Positions 31,176-39,842 of a DNA stretch of 64,000 nucleotides are shown here, piece by piece (position 1 is the first letter of the stretch; each line of letters begins with the position of its first letter). The position numbers were made by a program, and so were the translations under genes. This stretch comes from JALYNX01 sp035292605 (lineage in GTDB: Bacteria > Actinomycetota > Acidimicrobiia > Spongiisociales > ZC4RG35): contig DATDPT010000155.1 of the NCBI GenBank assembly GCA_035292605.1, forward strand, positions 1 to 64,000, given 5' to 3'. The notes below the pieces were generated by a model. It was not told where the DNA came from, ran no database searches, and saw only the letters and a program-made list of their open reading frames with translations.

Positions 31176-32245
31176 GCGTCGGGGGTGGGCTCCGCGGCGG
31201 CCTGCTTGTGAAAGGGCGGCTTGCTGATCGTGGCCGGTGTCCAGCGATTCCGGATCTCGACCTCCAAGCCGGTTTCCTCCGGAGGAGGCGGGGGCGAGAT
31301 ATATGCCAAACCCACCCCCCTGTCCAGCATCGGGCTCAGGTTCCCGGAGGTGACGACCCCGGTGCCATGGGCGGTGCGAGCCCGGTGCCCGTGACGGGGG
31401 ATCCCGCGCTCATTGACGACAAAGCCGGTGAGCCGACGTGGCACTCCCCCATCGGACTGCTCCACGAGAGCCTCTCTTCCCACGAAGGAATGGTCCAGAG
31501 CCACCGCAAAGCCAAGATCTGCCTCCAGAGGCGTGGTCGTCTCGTCCAGATCTTGGCCCCACAACGGAAGACCGGCCTCGAGGCGAAGGGTGTCCCTGGC
31601 CCCCAATCCGCAGGGTTTCGCCCCCGATTCCAGAAGCGCCTCGAAGAGCCTGCGCCCGGTCGCAGGATCGCAGATGATCTCACCACCACGCTCCCCGGTG
31701 TACCCGGTTCCCGCCATCGAAACGGGCTGTCCCTCCCAAGTCGCCGTGGTGACACGAAACCTGCCTGGCGACTTTTCGAGTACCGAGTCCAGGGTCTCCA
31801 GGGCGGTGGGGCCTTGGACCGCCATCAGCACCGTGTCCTCCCGGAGGCTTCGAGTAAGGCAGCCGGGCTCGGCCGAGAAAGCGGCCATCACCCGTTCCTG
31901 GTTGGCCGCGTTGGGCATCACCCAGAACCGATCAGGCTCCCACCACCAGACGATCAGGTCGTCGATGATCCCCCCCGACGGATTGAGGATCATGGTGTAT
32001 TGGGTCTGTCCGGGCGCGATCTTGTCGATGTCGTTGCAGAGGAGGCGGACCAGGGCGTCATGGGCGCCGGGCCCGGACAACTCGAATCTCCCGAGATGGC
32101 TCACATCGAAGACCCCCACCCCGACCCGGACCGACTTGTGCTCGGCGAGCACCGATTCGTATTGAACCGGCATCTCCCATCCACCGAAACCGACGAAGCG
32201 CGCCCCCAGCCGACGGTGGAGGTCGTCCAGCGGGGATCGGTTCAT
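31166..32245 (-). CDS. gcvT: aminomethyltransferase (glycine cleavage T protein)
   Basis: A 359-residue T protein: GARFVGFGGWEMPVQYESV at the start, VFDVSHLGRFELSGP, QYTMILNPSGGIIDDLIVWW, GTGYTGERGGEI and GARDTLRLEAGLPLWGQDL. It transfers the methylene group from the H-protein lipoyl arm to tetrahydrofolate. The start ATG overlaps the upstream stop (ATGA). The gcvH gene lies in the same strand block at 36737, with several regulators between. The P protein is not in the window. Confidence 0.95.
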   Translation of the reverse strand: MNRSPLDDLHRRLGARFVGFGGWEMPVQYESVLAEHKSVRVGVGVFDVSHLGRFELSGPGAHDALVRLLCNDIDKIAPGQTQYTMILNPSGGIIDDLIVWWWEPDRFWVMPNAANQERVMAAFSAEPGCLTRSLREDTVLMAVQGPTALETLDSVLEKSPGRFRVTTATWEGQPVSMAGTGYTGERGGEIICDPATGRRLFEALLESGAKPCGLGARDTLRLEAGLPLWGQDLDETTTPLEADLGFAVALDHSFVGREALVEQSDGGVPRRLTGFVVNERGIPRHGHRARTAHGTGVVTSGNLSPMLDRGVGLAYISPPPPPEETGLEVEIRNRWTPATISKPPFHKQAAAEPTPDAAP

Positions 32246-32679
32246 CCCGTCAGCCGCTCTCCCCTGTCTTCGAGACGCACGATCTCGGGTCTCCCCGGAA
32301 TCCGGGTGGGCGCCACCACATCCTCGAGGTGATCGGGCTCCTCGAGCCCGTACTTGACCACCAGGTTGAGGTAGTCGCGTTGATAGAAGACCTTGCAGTT
32401 GACCTCCGGGTAGAGCTCTTTGAGCGTTCTCACCTTGCGGTTCTTCTTGGTGACGAGTTTCTGGTTCATCGTCGTGATCTCGATGTAGAGGTCGTCGTCG
32501 GGAAGATAGAAGTCGGGTGTGAAGAACTGGGTCGGGGTGCCGTCACGGTCCCAGGCTATGGGGAAGGATCGAGGCTCATAATCCCAAGGGACGCCATAGA
32601 AATCTAGGAGGAGTGCGAACTGCCGCTCACTGTTGTGAGCAAACTCGGTCTCGGCGGCCGAATGGAGTTCGGTGATCAG
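32242..32679 (-). CDS. PD-(D/E)XK-like nuclease ORF, apparent CTG start
   Basis: A 145-residue reading frame: LITELHSAAETEFAHNSERQ, FALLLDFYGVPWDYEP, then FTPDFYLPDDDLYIEITTMN and KKNRKVRTLKELYP. The PDF...L...(Y/I)IE-I-T spacing is the PD-(D/E)XK core, with T in place of the usual final K pair (EITT) and a following K-rich helix. No ATG, GTG or TTG occurs upstream before an in-frame stop. The frame's first plausible start is CTG 32679, overlapping the MerR stop as CTGA. ATG 32469 would delete the catalytic half. Confidence 0.65.
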   Translation of the reverse strand: MITELHSAAETEFAHNSERQFALLLDFYGVPWDYEPRSFPIAWDRDGTPTQFFTPDFYLPDDDLYIEITTMNQKLVTKKNRKVRTLKELYPEVNCKVFYQRDYLNLVVKYGLEEPDHLEDVVAPTRIPGRPEIVRLEDRGERLTG

Positions 32680-33134
32680 GGTGCTCCTGCCTCGACGACT
32701 CCAGCCAGCTCGCTCTCCGGGAAGAGACGGTGGAGCTCTCCTTCCACCTCGTCCTGAACCGGGCCGATGGCGATTCCAAAAACCCCTTGACCCCGTCGAA
32801 ACACGTCGACGACTTCTTGCTCGGAATGGGCTGCGTAGATGGTCTGGCCGTCACTGAGGAGGGTGACGTCGGCGAGCGGCCGGTCGGAGTCGAGCTGCTC
32901 GGCCAGGATCTCGACGGCCGATCGGATCTTCTTCAGGCTCATCCCCGCGTCCAGAAGGCGTTTGATCACCTTGAGCTGCACCACGTCCGAGAAAGAGTAC
33001 AGCCGCTGGGATCCTGAGCCATTCGCCTGCTGCAGCGATGGCTTGATCAGGTTGGTTCGCGCCCAATAATCCAGTTGTCGGTAGGTGATCCCAACCAACT
33101 TGCAGACCTGTGGAGCGCGATAGCCTTGGATCAT
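32676..33134 (-). CDS. MerR family transcriptional regulator (Rv1830-like position)
   Basis: A 152-residue regulator. Winged helix: YRAPQVCKLVGITYRQLDYW (residues 5-24), ARTNLIKPS, RLYSFSDVVQLKVIKRLLDAGMSLKKIRSAVEIL. The effector region is short (LLSDGQTIYAAHSEQEVV). By position next to DUF151 it corresponds to the second MerR gene of the mycobacterial gcvH-garA block. A palindrome 12 bp upstream suggests autoregulation. Confidence 0.88.
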   Translation of the reverse strand: MIQGYRAPQVCKLVGITYRQLDYWARTNLIKPSLQQANGSGSQRLYSFSDVVQLKVIKRLLDAGMSLKKIRSAVEILAEQLDSDRPLADVTLLSDGQTIYAAHSEQEVVDVFRRGQGVFGIAIGPVQDEVEGELHRLFPESELAGVVEAGAP

Positions 33135-33145
33135 CGGTCCTCCGT

Positions 33146-33161
33146 GTTACAAGCGTGTAAC
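33146..33161 (-). promoter_or_regulatory. operator-like palindrome before merR
   Basis: GTTACA-AGCG-TGTAAC, a perfect inverted repeat 12 bp upstream of the MerR start. Read on the gene's strand it is GTTACACGCTTGTAAC, sharing TACnCnCTTGTA with the two element A palindromes at 6144 and 8301. It is probably an autoregulatory site. Confidence 0.6.
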
Positions 33162-33335
33162 TCCGCCGTTGGCAGCAAGCTACCCATGTACAGGAGGCAA
33201 TGTCAACGTAATCCTGTGGATAAGTCTTCAGGGAGCGATTCGGCTGTGCGAGATCAGCCTCCGTAATTGGGATCCACAGCTCCGAATGTGACCCGTGACG
33301 GTCCCGATTTGCGGACGGCCGACCGGGTGCGGGAG

Positions 33336-33848
33336 TCACTCCCCGGGCTCGCCCCCCAGAAAGTCCTCGACCGTCACCTCTTCGAGAAACTCCCGAAATC
33401 GTGCGACCTCGTCCTCTTCGTCGGCCTCTTCCTCGAAGACCACCCCTGCGTCTTCGAGGACACCGGGAAGGGCGAACACCGGGGTCCCGGTGCGAACGGC
33501 GAGGGCGATCGCATCAGACGGGCGTGACGAGACATGCACCTCCCGTCCCGAGATGTCGAGGGAGAGATCGGCGTAGAACACCGAGTCCCGCATCTCGGTG
33601 ATGACCACCCGCACCGCGAAAGCCCCCACGGCATCTATCACCGACCGCATCAGATCGTGGGTCAGTGGGCGTGGCGGGTTCACTCCCTCAAGGGCAGTGG
33701 CGATGGCCGTGGCCTCGGAGCCTCCGATCCAAATCGGGAGGTAGCGGTTGCCCTCCTGTTCCCTCAGGAGGACGATCGGCTGGTTGGACGGGAGCTCGAC
33801 CCGAACTCCGACGACTTCCATCGCGATGGGTGATCCGTTACCCGGCAT
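33336..33848 (-). CDS. bifunctional nuclease family protein (DUF151)
   Basis: A 170-residue DUF151 protein: VELPSNQPIVLLREQEGNRYLPIWIGGSEATAI, PLTHDLM, VFYADLSLDISGREVHVSSRPSDAIALAVRTGTPVF. The C-terminus is acidic (EEEADEEDEVARF). Characterised relatives have RNase/DNase activity. In mycobacteria it lies between the two MerR genes of the garA block, as it does broadly here. Confidence 0.93.
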   Translation of the reverse strand: MPGNGSPIAMEVVGVRVELPSNQPIVLLREQEGNRYLPIWIGGSEATAIATALEGVNPPRPLTHDLMRSVIDAVGAFAVRVVITEMRDSVFYADLSLDISGREVHVSSRPSDAIALAVRTGTPVFALPGVLEDAGVVFEEEADEEDEVARFREFLEEVTVEDFLGGEPGE

Positions 33849-33860
33849 GACCCGAGGTTA

Positions 33861-34463
33861 TCACCGGGCCTCTGAATCCGAACTTGGAGGCCCATGCCAA
33901 CCCAAGGCCTCGGTCAGGATCCTGGGGTCGTTGACGAAGGCCTCCATGTCGAGCACCGCCCACACCGACCGCAGATTGCGGTAGTAGCCCTGCCAATCCA
34001 TCCCGTATCCGACCAGATACTCGTCCCCGACTTCGAACCCGCGGTACTCGATGGGCACATCGGTGACCCGGCGACGGGTTTTGTCGATCAGCGACGCGGT
34101 GGCAACGCTGCCGGCGCCCCGATCGAGGATGGTGCGCCGCAGAACGGAGAGGGTGAGGCCGGTGTCGGTTATGTCCTCCACGATCACGACCTCGCGATCG
34201 GTGACCGGTGTCCACAGGTCCATGGCGATGCCGATTCGCCCCCCCTCACCGAATCTGTTGAGTACCAGGAAATCGACCTCGGACCGCAACTCGACTCGCC
34301 GCACCAGATCGGCGGCAAAGGGCACCGACCCCATCATGACCACCACGAACAAGGGGTCGCGACCCGAGTAGTCGGCTGTGATAGCTCTTCCCAACTCGGT
34401 CACCCGTGACTTGATATCAGCTTCGGTGATTGCCTCCACGGCAGGCTGGGAACCTGACGTCAC
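33861..34463 (-). CDS. hpt: hypoxanthine phosphoribosyltransferase
   Basis: A 200-residue type I phosphoribosyltransferase. It has LFVVVMMGSVPFAADLVRR, the PRPP-binding VVIVEDITDTGLTLS, TASLIDKTRRR and VGYGMDWQGYYRNL. It makes IMP/GMP from hypoxanthine/guanine and PRPP. Together with adenosine deaminase in this window it points to purine salvage. The start overlaps the upstream carboxypeptidase stop. Confidence 0.93.
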   Translation of the reverse strand: MTSGSQPAVEAITEADIKSRVTELGRAITADYSGRDPLFVVVMMGSVPFAADLVRRVELRSEVDFLVLNRFGEGGRIGIAMDLWTPVTDREVVIVEDITDTGLTLSVLRRTILDRGAGSVATASLIDKTRRRVTDVPIEYRGFEVGDEYLVGYGMDWQGYYRNLRSVWAVLDMEAFVNDPRILTEALGWHGPPSSDSEAR

Positions 34464-35584
34464 GCCCCGAGGACCCGGTCGATCCAGTAGAGAAGAGCAC
34501 CGGCCACCGAGGTTTCGCTGCCTTGCGAGCGACGGGTCACCTCGAAGACCGGTGGGGGCTCCGGCTGCGGAATCTCACCCAGCGGGGACGGCTGATCGAG
34601 CATCAAGCCCTGGCTGGCCAGGTGAAGGTAGGTCTCGACCCGCCCCATCGTCACCACCGGCTCAGGCTCGACCCTGGCCTGGGCTGCCGCGTAGGGAGTC
34701 GCCAACAGCGCGTCGCCAAAGAAGCCGAGATCGCGAAACCCGTAATCGAACAGCCGTTTGGCGTCGGCGAAATGCCCAAAGTTCTCAGGAGAACCGAGGA
34801 CCACCGCATACAGCCTGCGCCCTTCACGTTCAGCGACACCGACGAACGTGAAAAGGGCCCGCGGGGTGAGCCCGGTTTTGACTCCCAGCATCCCGTCGTA
34901 CGAGCCCAGCATGAGATTGGTGCTGATCCCCACTCTCTGTGTGCCATCCGGGGCCGGCGTCATGACGATCACCCGGGAGCGCACTGCATCTGCGAACTCG
35001 GGATGACTCATGGCCACCCTGGCCATGGTCAACAGATCCCTTGCGCTGGAACGATGACCCGGCGCATCCATACCGTGAGGATTGGCAAACGATGTCTGTT
35101 CGAGGCCCAACTCGTCGGCCCGGTCGTTCATCAACTGGACGAAGGCGTCGACGCTCCCGGAGATGTGCTCGGCGAGCGCCGTGGCAGCATCGTTGGCGGA
35201 CCGAACCATGAGGGCCCTGAACAGCGATGCCACGGTCATCTGCTCGCCGGCCACCAGGCCAATCTCCTGCCCCCCGGTTTCGGCCGCCTCCTCTGAAACC
35301 GTAACGATGTCATCGAAATCGGCATTCTCGAGAACGAGGAGACCGGTCATGATCTTGGTCGTCGAGGCAATGGCCCGCTCATCCGACGCCCCAGCCGACC
35401 CCAGGATCATGTCGATCGACTCGTCATAGAGGATCCAGGAGGGGGCTGATATGGGGGGCAGGCCCGACCCGGGGAAGGTTTGGAACACGGGGGCGGGATA
35501 GGCAAACGGTGCCGCCGATGCCGGTACGGCGAACAGGAGGACCAGCACCGTGACCGGTGCGAGGACACGGAGCAGTCTCATCAT
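34460..35584 (-). CDS. D-alanyl-D-alanine carboxypeptidase (PBP5/6 type)
   Basis: A 374-residue S11 peptidase. Signal peptide (LRVLAPVTVLVLLFAVPASAAPF), catalytic ASTTKIMTG (S-x-x-K), second motif VRSANDAATAL (S-x-N), third motif VKTGLTP (K-T-G). A C-terminal hydrophobic/basic end (LLYWIDRVLGA) may anchor it weakly. It trims the terminal D-Ala of peptidoglycan stem peptides outside the membrane. It overlaps the MerR stop upstream. Confidence 0.93.
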   Translation of the reverse strand: MMRLLRVLAPVTVLVLLFAVPASAAPFAYPAPVFQTFPGSGLPPISAPSWILYDESIDMILGSAGASDERAIASTTKIMTGLLVLENADFDDIVTVSEEAAETGGQEIGLVAGEQMTVASLFRALMVRSANDAATALAEHISGSVDAFVQLMNDRADELGLEQTSFANPHGMDAPGHRSSARDLLTMARVAMSHPEFADAVRSRVIVMTPAPDGTQRVGISTNLMLGSYDGMLGVKTGLTPRALFTFVGVAEREGRRLYAVVLGSPENFGHFADAKRLFDYGFRDLGFFGDALLATPYAAAQARVEPEPVVTMGRVETYLHLASQGLMLDQPSPLGEIPQPEPPPVFEVTRRSQGSETSVAGALLYWIDRVLGA

Positions 35585-36258
35585 GGTGTTGTCTGCTGTT
35601 TCAGCTCTCCCTCGAGCATCGCACGGTGCATGGCCTGTACCGAGCCGGCGCTCAGTTCGAGAACGTCCCTCGCCCTGGCCCTGGCTTCTGCGTTGCTAGC
35701 CCGCATCAACGGGGCCGTGAGTTGCCGGAGCAGGTCTGCTTCTCGATCCACCGACAATCGGATCGACCTCAGATGCCTTGCCTCCAGACCCTGATCCATC
35801 AACCGCTTCGCTTCCAGGGCCACCACCCCGGCTTCGACCGGATAGACGTCAGAGTCCCCGATGGGTCGCATCACACCCGCGGCGACCAGGTCATCGAGTT
35901 GACGCGACGAGAGGCCGGATCGTTTCAGCACGTCGTCCCTCCCCAGCGGGGCACCGGTGTCCGCGTTCTGACGCGGCTCGGGTTGCCGGGCCGAGATCGA
36001 ATCTTCCCCGCGCTCCCAGAGGGTCAGCTTCGACTTGATGACCTTGAGCGGAAGGAAATGGTCGCGCTGCTGCTGCAGGATGAACCGCAACCTCGCCAGG
36101 TCTTCACCGTCGAACTGGCGGTATCCGCTGTCGGATCGGCCGGGGTCGATGAGCCCCTGCGATTCGAGAAACCTGATCTTGGACACCGAGACGTCGGGAA
36201 AATCGTCGCGGAGGAGGTTGATGACCTCACCGATGCTCATCGAATCCTGATCAGGCAT
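35581..36258 (-). CDS. MerR family regulator (FtsR/Rv1828-like)
   Basis: A 225-residue protein with MSIGEVINLLRDDFPDVSVSKIRFLESQGLIDP (the long MerR N-terminus of this subgroup), GYRQFDGEDLARLRFILQQQRDHFLPLKVIKSKL, and a second helical region (VLKRSGLSSRQLDDLVAAGVM). Position next to the FHA gene matches Rv1828/FtsR, a cell-division-linked regulator. The start at 36258 gives an 8-bp overlap with the FHA gene; 36240 is an alternative. Confidence 0.88.
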   Translation of the reverse strand: MPDQDSMSIGEVINLLRDDFPDVSVSKIRFLESQGLIDPGRSDSGYRQFDGEDLARLRFILQQQRDHFLPLKVIKSKLTLWERGEDSISARQPEPRQNADTGAPLGRDDVLKRSGLSSRQLDDLVAAGVMRPIGDSDVYPVEAGVVALEAKRLMDQGLEARHLRSIRLSVDREADLLRQLTAPLMRASNAEARARARDVLELSAGSVQAMHRAMLEGELKQQTTP

Positions 36259-36691
36259 CGCCGTGCGCGACGAGAAAGTGAAACCGTCCCACCACCACCT
36301 CGTCACCCGCTCTCAGCTGCGCTTCGTCGACCCGGGCGTCGTTGACGTAGGTCCCGTTCGTCGATCCACTGTCCTCGACCACGAGCTTGCCATCAGCCAG
36401 GAGGAATCGACAGTGCTGGCGCGAGATCGTGACGTCGTTGAGGAAGATGTCGCTCTCGGGATGCCTTCCCACCGTGGTGTTGCCCGGGGAGAGCACGTAG
36501 GTCATGCCGGTCTGGGGCCCGCGCTCGATCACCAGTGCGTACCCGGTGAATCCTTCGACGCTTCCGGCCTCCTCGCGGGTCAGAGGATGGTCGGCTCGAT
36601 CCTGGATCGGCACATAGACAACCGTGGGATCGCTCTCCACCTCAACTTGAGGGTCTGGTTGACCCGGGGCGCGCTCACTGTCCTCGGTCAT
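36251..36691 (-). CDS. FHA domain protein (GarA/OdhI-like)
   Basis: A 146-residue protein. The N-terminal tail (residues 1-50) holds a TxVYV-type sequence (DPTVVYVPI), corresponding to the phosphorylated Thr region of GarA. The FHA domain (55-145) has GPQTGMTYVLSPGNTTVGRHPESDIFLNDVTISRQHCRF and DSGSTNGTYVND. In mycobacteria GarA is phosphorylated by Ser/Thr kinases and controls glutamate/2-oxoglutarate metabolism. A similar role is inferred here. Confidence 0.92.
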   Translation of the reverse strand: MTEDSERAPGQPDPQVEVESDPTVVYVPIQDRADHPLTREEAGSVEGFTGYALVIERGPQTGMTYVLSPGNTTVGRHPESDIFLNDVTISRQHCRFLLADGKLVVEDSGSTNGTYVNDARVDEAQLRAGDEVVVGRFHFLVAHGDA

Positions 36692-36736
36692 GAGGCAAGA
36701 TGATAGGGAGTGCCCGGCGTTGCGCCGAGCCTCAGT

Positions 36737-37117
36737 TCATTCGGTCAGTTCACGGTATGCGGCAGCGTCGAGCAGACCGGAGGTGTCCACTTCGTCGTCG
36801 ACCTCGATCTCCACAAACCAGGCTTGGTCGTACGGGCTCTGATTGACCAGCTCCGGGGTGCTCGCCAAAGCCGTGTTGACCGCAGCTACTCGGCCCGAGA
36901 AAGGGGCGTACACCTCCCCCACCGACTTGGTGCTCTCCACTTCGACCAGGATGTCGTCCTTGCTCACCGTGGCGCCGACCTCGGGCAACTCGACGAAGAC
37001 CACATCCCCCAACTGGTCTTGGGCATAGTCGGTGATCCCGATCCGCACAGTGGAATCCCCGACACGCCGAATCCACTCGTGCTCTTCTGTGTAGAGAAGA
37101 TCATCGGGTACCTGCAT
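36737..37117 (-). CDS. gcvH: glycine cleavage H protein
   Basis: A 126-residue lipoyl carrier. EEHEWIRRVGDSTVRIGITDYAQDQLGDVVFVELPEVG leads to the lipoylated lysine in VEVESTKSVGEVYAPFSG. The ATG at 37117 overlaps the pgsA stop and has AGGAGG in the right place. The H protein carries the aminomethyl group to GcvT. Confidence 0.97.
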   Translation of the reverse strand: MQVPDDLLYTEEHEWIRRVGDSTVRIGITDYAQDQLGDVVFVELPEVGATVSKDDILVEVESTKSVGEVYAPFSGRVAAVNTALASTPELVNQSPYDQAWFVEIEVDDEVDTSGLLDAAAYRELTE

Positions 37118-37713
37118 CAAACCTCCTGAGAGCCGGTGGGCGACTTTAACGCTGCCAGACGCTGCCGAGTGTCTCCGACATACAGCACGGCAACGTACCA
37201 GTAGAGACCGATGCCGACCACCGCCGTCAGCCAGGCTGCGGGGCGCATCAACCATTCCAGGAACCCGGCATCGGCCAGATAGAACCCGGGAATCGCCCCA
37301 TAGAGGAGGAATGTCGCCAGCTTGCCGTAGTAGCGGACTTCGATCGTTCCCCCACCTCTGGCCGCCAGGTAGAGGGCGACCACCCCCATGGCCACCTCCC
37401 GGACCAAGAGCAGGACTCCCACCACCACCGGGATCGCCCCCACGATGAGGCCGCCCACCACGGCCGAGGCGATCATCAGACGGTCGGCGACCGGATCGAG
37501 CACCTTTCCCAATTGGCTGACCTGATCGAGACGACGGGCCAGATAGCCGTCGATCCAGTCGGTCAATCCGATGATGAAGATCAGCCACGCCGCCAGCGCG
37601 ATGTCGTCCTGTATCACGAGAACCCACCAGAAGACGCCCACACCAACCAGGCGCACGAAAGTCACCAGGTTGGGGATGGTGAGGACTCGATTGGCAGTAA
37701 CGACCTCGGTCAC
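37117..37713 (-). CDS. pgsA: CDP-diacylglycerol-glycerol-3-phosphate 3-phosphatidyltransferase
   Basis: A 198-residue membrane protein of the CDP-alcohol phosphotransferase family. The signature spans about residues 53-80, with D-G-x2-A-R...G...D...D visible as DGYLARRLDQVSQLGKVLDP and VADR. Four or five transmembrane helices are apparent. It makes phosphatidylglycerol phosphate. The same gene order pgsA-gcvH-FHA-MerR occurs in mycobacteria. Confidence 0.9.
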   Translation of the reverse strand: MTEVVTANRVLTIPNLVTFVRLVGVGVFWWVLVIQDDIALAAWLIFIIGLTDWIDGYLARRLDQVSQLGKVLDPVADRLMIASAVVGGLIVGAIPVVVGVLLLVREVAMGVVALYLAARGGGTIEVRYYGKLATFLLYGAIPGFYLADAGFLEWLMRPAAWLTAVVGIGLYWYVAVLYVGDTRQRLAALKSPTGSQEV

Positions 37714-37743
37714 CGGAATCAGGCTAACCCTGGGGCATGGGCC

Positions 37744-39546
37744 TCACTCACCTGGTGTCAGGTCGCTCAGACCTCCGAGCCTGCCCTGGATCCCACCGAG
37801 GACGTCGCGGATCCCGAAGTCGAGCCTATCCGAGCGAAAGGCCTCCGCTATCTCGGGGTGATATAGAACGAGATAGGGCAGATCCTGGGCGAGGATGCGC
37901 TCCATCTGCCATAGCGCGCTCTTCGCCACCTGGAGATCGCTCGCTTCCTCATACTTGGCGAGCTCGGCTGCGAATTCCTCATCGGAGTAACCGGTGGAGT
38001 TGGCTGGCCCGTCGGGAGCGAAGAACCACCGGTAGTAGGCCGGAAGTGAAGGATTGCCGAGGGTCCACCCGAGCAGGTACATGTCGTAATGGCGGGCCCC
38101 GTCCTCACCGGCATTGAAGGCGAGATCGACCACGGTGTCGAAATCGGTGACCACCGGCCGGACATCGAATCCGAGCGTCTCCAGCGTCTTCTCGATCTCC
38201 CCGGCGTATTCGGGTCGATCCGGGTCGTATTCATCCCCCGGGGTCAGGATCGTCAGCGGTGCCGGAGTGAGACCGGAGATGGTCAGCCCCTCGCCGGCGA
38301 CGATCGCTCCGTCTGCCACCGAGGGTTCCTTGGTCCACACATAGCCAGCCGACCGCAGCGAATCGAGAGCCTCCGCAAGACGGGCGTCGAGGGTCCCGCC
38401 GAACCCGGCTGCGATCTCGGCAGCCACCGACTCGTCGAACCACGTCTCGTTAAACGGCGACATCATCGTGAACGCCGCATCGGAACCGGGAGCGAAGCGG
38501 GCAGCCGTCTGCTGTCGGTCGAGAAGGAGGGCCAGCGCCCGCCGGAATTGAGCCGAAGCCATCGGCTCACGATTCAGGTTGAATCCCAGATAGCGCACAG
38601 AGTTGGCCGGGCTCTCGTCGACGGTGACTCCTGGAACGCCGGCCAGAGAGCTGAGACTGGTGTCGGAGAGTCCGGTGGGGCTGAGGATGGTGTCGATGGC
38701 ACCCGACGCCAATTCGGCGACCGCAGCCGCCTCGTCGGGATAGATGCGGTATTCGACTCGATCCAACCCCGTCTCGGTGTACCCGGGGTTGGCCACGGCG
38801 ACAATCCTGTCCTCACCGATCTCGGTCAGGGTGAGAGGGCCACCCGAGGCGTCAGGCGCCCCGCTCATCGCATAGAGAGCCTCCGAAGTGCTCACGGCTT
38901 GAAGAAGCGGCTCCCAGACGTGGGAGGGCATGATCGGCGCCAACCCGACCCCGTAGGGCCACACGCTGAGACTGGGGCGTTTGGTGAACTCCACCTGAAG
39001 CCGTGACGGCGACAGCGCAACGACTGAGCTGACGTCGGGCGGGAATACCTCGGACCATCCCCCTTGGAGCCCGAGACGTCTCACCGTTTCGAAGGTGAAG
39101 ACGAGATCCTGGGCGGTGACAGGGACTCCGTCACTCCAATCGAGCCCGGATCCAAGGTCGACCTGCACCATCCACCCGGTGTCGTCGCCGGTGGGCAGGA
39201 CGGGCTCGGCGGCCGCCAACTCGGTTACCAGTGAGGTCTGGTGGGCGTTGAGTGCGAAGAGGGCCGGTTTGGTTGGCCCGAGCACATAGGCATTCCACAC
39301 CGTCGGCTGTTCACCGATGTAGGCCCAGAAGTTGTCGGTGGTCAATCCCGAAAGCAGCCCCACCCGGTATTCGAACGGCTCGGGTGCGGTCGTGGCCTCC
39401 GACCCGTTTGAACCGATGCCGATGTCGATGGGTGCCTGGACCTCCGTCGAGGGAGGCTCGCCGTTCCCGATCTCGACAGCAGCGGCGATGGCGATCCCCG
39501 CAAGGACCACGGTCGCACCAATGGCTCTCAGTGTTTTGCTCGACAA
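37744..39546 (-). CDS. ABC transporter substrate-binding protein, peptide/opine type (SBP_bac_5)
   Basis: A 600-residue secreted protein: N-terminal signal-anchor (IGATVVLAGIAIAAAVEIGNG) without a lipobox cysteine. The family pattern follows: DLGSGLDWSDGVPVTAQDLVFTFETV, PLTLTEIGEDRIVAVANPGY, YLGFNLNREPMASAQFRRAL and YDMYLLGWTLGNPS. No permease or ATPase genes are adjacent, so the transporter is incomplete here. The ligand is unknown. Confidence 0.87.
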   Translation of the reverse strand: MSSKTLRAIGATVVLAGIAIAAAVEIGNGEPPSTEVQAPIDIGIGSNGSEATTAPEPFEYRVGLLSGLTTDNFWAYIGEQPTVWNAYVLGPTKPALFALNAHQTSLVTELAAAEPVLPTGDDTGWMVQVDLGSGLDWSDGVPVTAQDLVFTFETVRRLGLQGGWSEVFPPDVSSVVALSPSRLQVEFTKRPSLSVWPYGVGLAPIMPSHVWEPLLQAVSTSEALYAMSGAPDASGGPLTLTEIGEDRIVAVANPGYTETGLDRVEYRIYPDEAAAVAELASGAIDTILSPTGLSDTSLSSLAGVPGVTVDESPANSVRYLGFNLNREPMASAQFRRALALLLDRQQTAARFAPGSDAAFTMMSPFNETWFDESVAAEIAAGFGGTLDARLAEALDSLRSAGYVWTKEPSVADGAIVAGEGLTISGLTPAPLTILTPGDEYDPDRPEYAGEIEKTLETLGFDVRPVVTDFDTVVDLAFNAGEDGARHYDMYLLGWTLGNPSLPAYYRWFFAPDGPANSTGYSDEEFAAELAKYEEASDLQVAKSALWQMERILAQDLPYLVLYHPEIAEAFRSDRLDFGIRDVLGGIQGRLGGLSDLTPGE

Positions 39547-39637
39547 AGATCGACCTCCCGATATGAAGAATCGGCAGGCCGCCGGGGAGCCTTAACGGTG
39601 ATGTCAGCCCGCGGGGAGCGGTTAGCATCAAGTTCTC

Positions 39638-39711
39638 CGGGCTGTGGCGCAGTTTGGTAGCGCACTTGGCTGGGGGCCAAGGGGTCGTGGGTTCAAATCC
39701 CGCCAGCCCGA
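39638..39711 (+). tRNA. tRNA-Pro (anticodon GGG)
   Basis: A 74-nt cloverleaf: acceptor CGGGCTG/CAGCCCG, D-loop region with GTTTGGTAG, anticodon stem CTTGG/CCAAG around loop CTGGGGG (anticodon GGG), and GTTCAAATC T-loop. The discriminator base is A and CCA is not encoded. Confidence 0.95.
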
Positions 39712-39842
39712 CGAAGAAACTCGACCGGTCAGACTGGTCAACCGATCTGGTATAGATACCTGCCGAACCACTCTCGGACGGTCGGTGCGGTCTCCGATTC
39801 AGGTTTTGGACGAGACCGGCCGCCCGTTTGACGACGACTCGG

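Noticed and set aside
31166..32245. Glycine riboswitch before gcvT
   Set aside because: gcvT starts inside an operon overlap with no leader; no paired aptamer-like structure is visible.
39712..39842. Integration of an element into the tRNA-Pro gene
   Set aside because: No integrase or repeat of the tRNA 3' end nearby; the downstream DNA leads straight into the HTTM gene.
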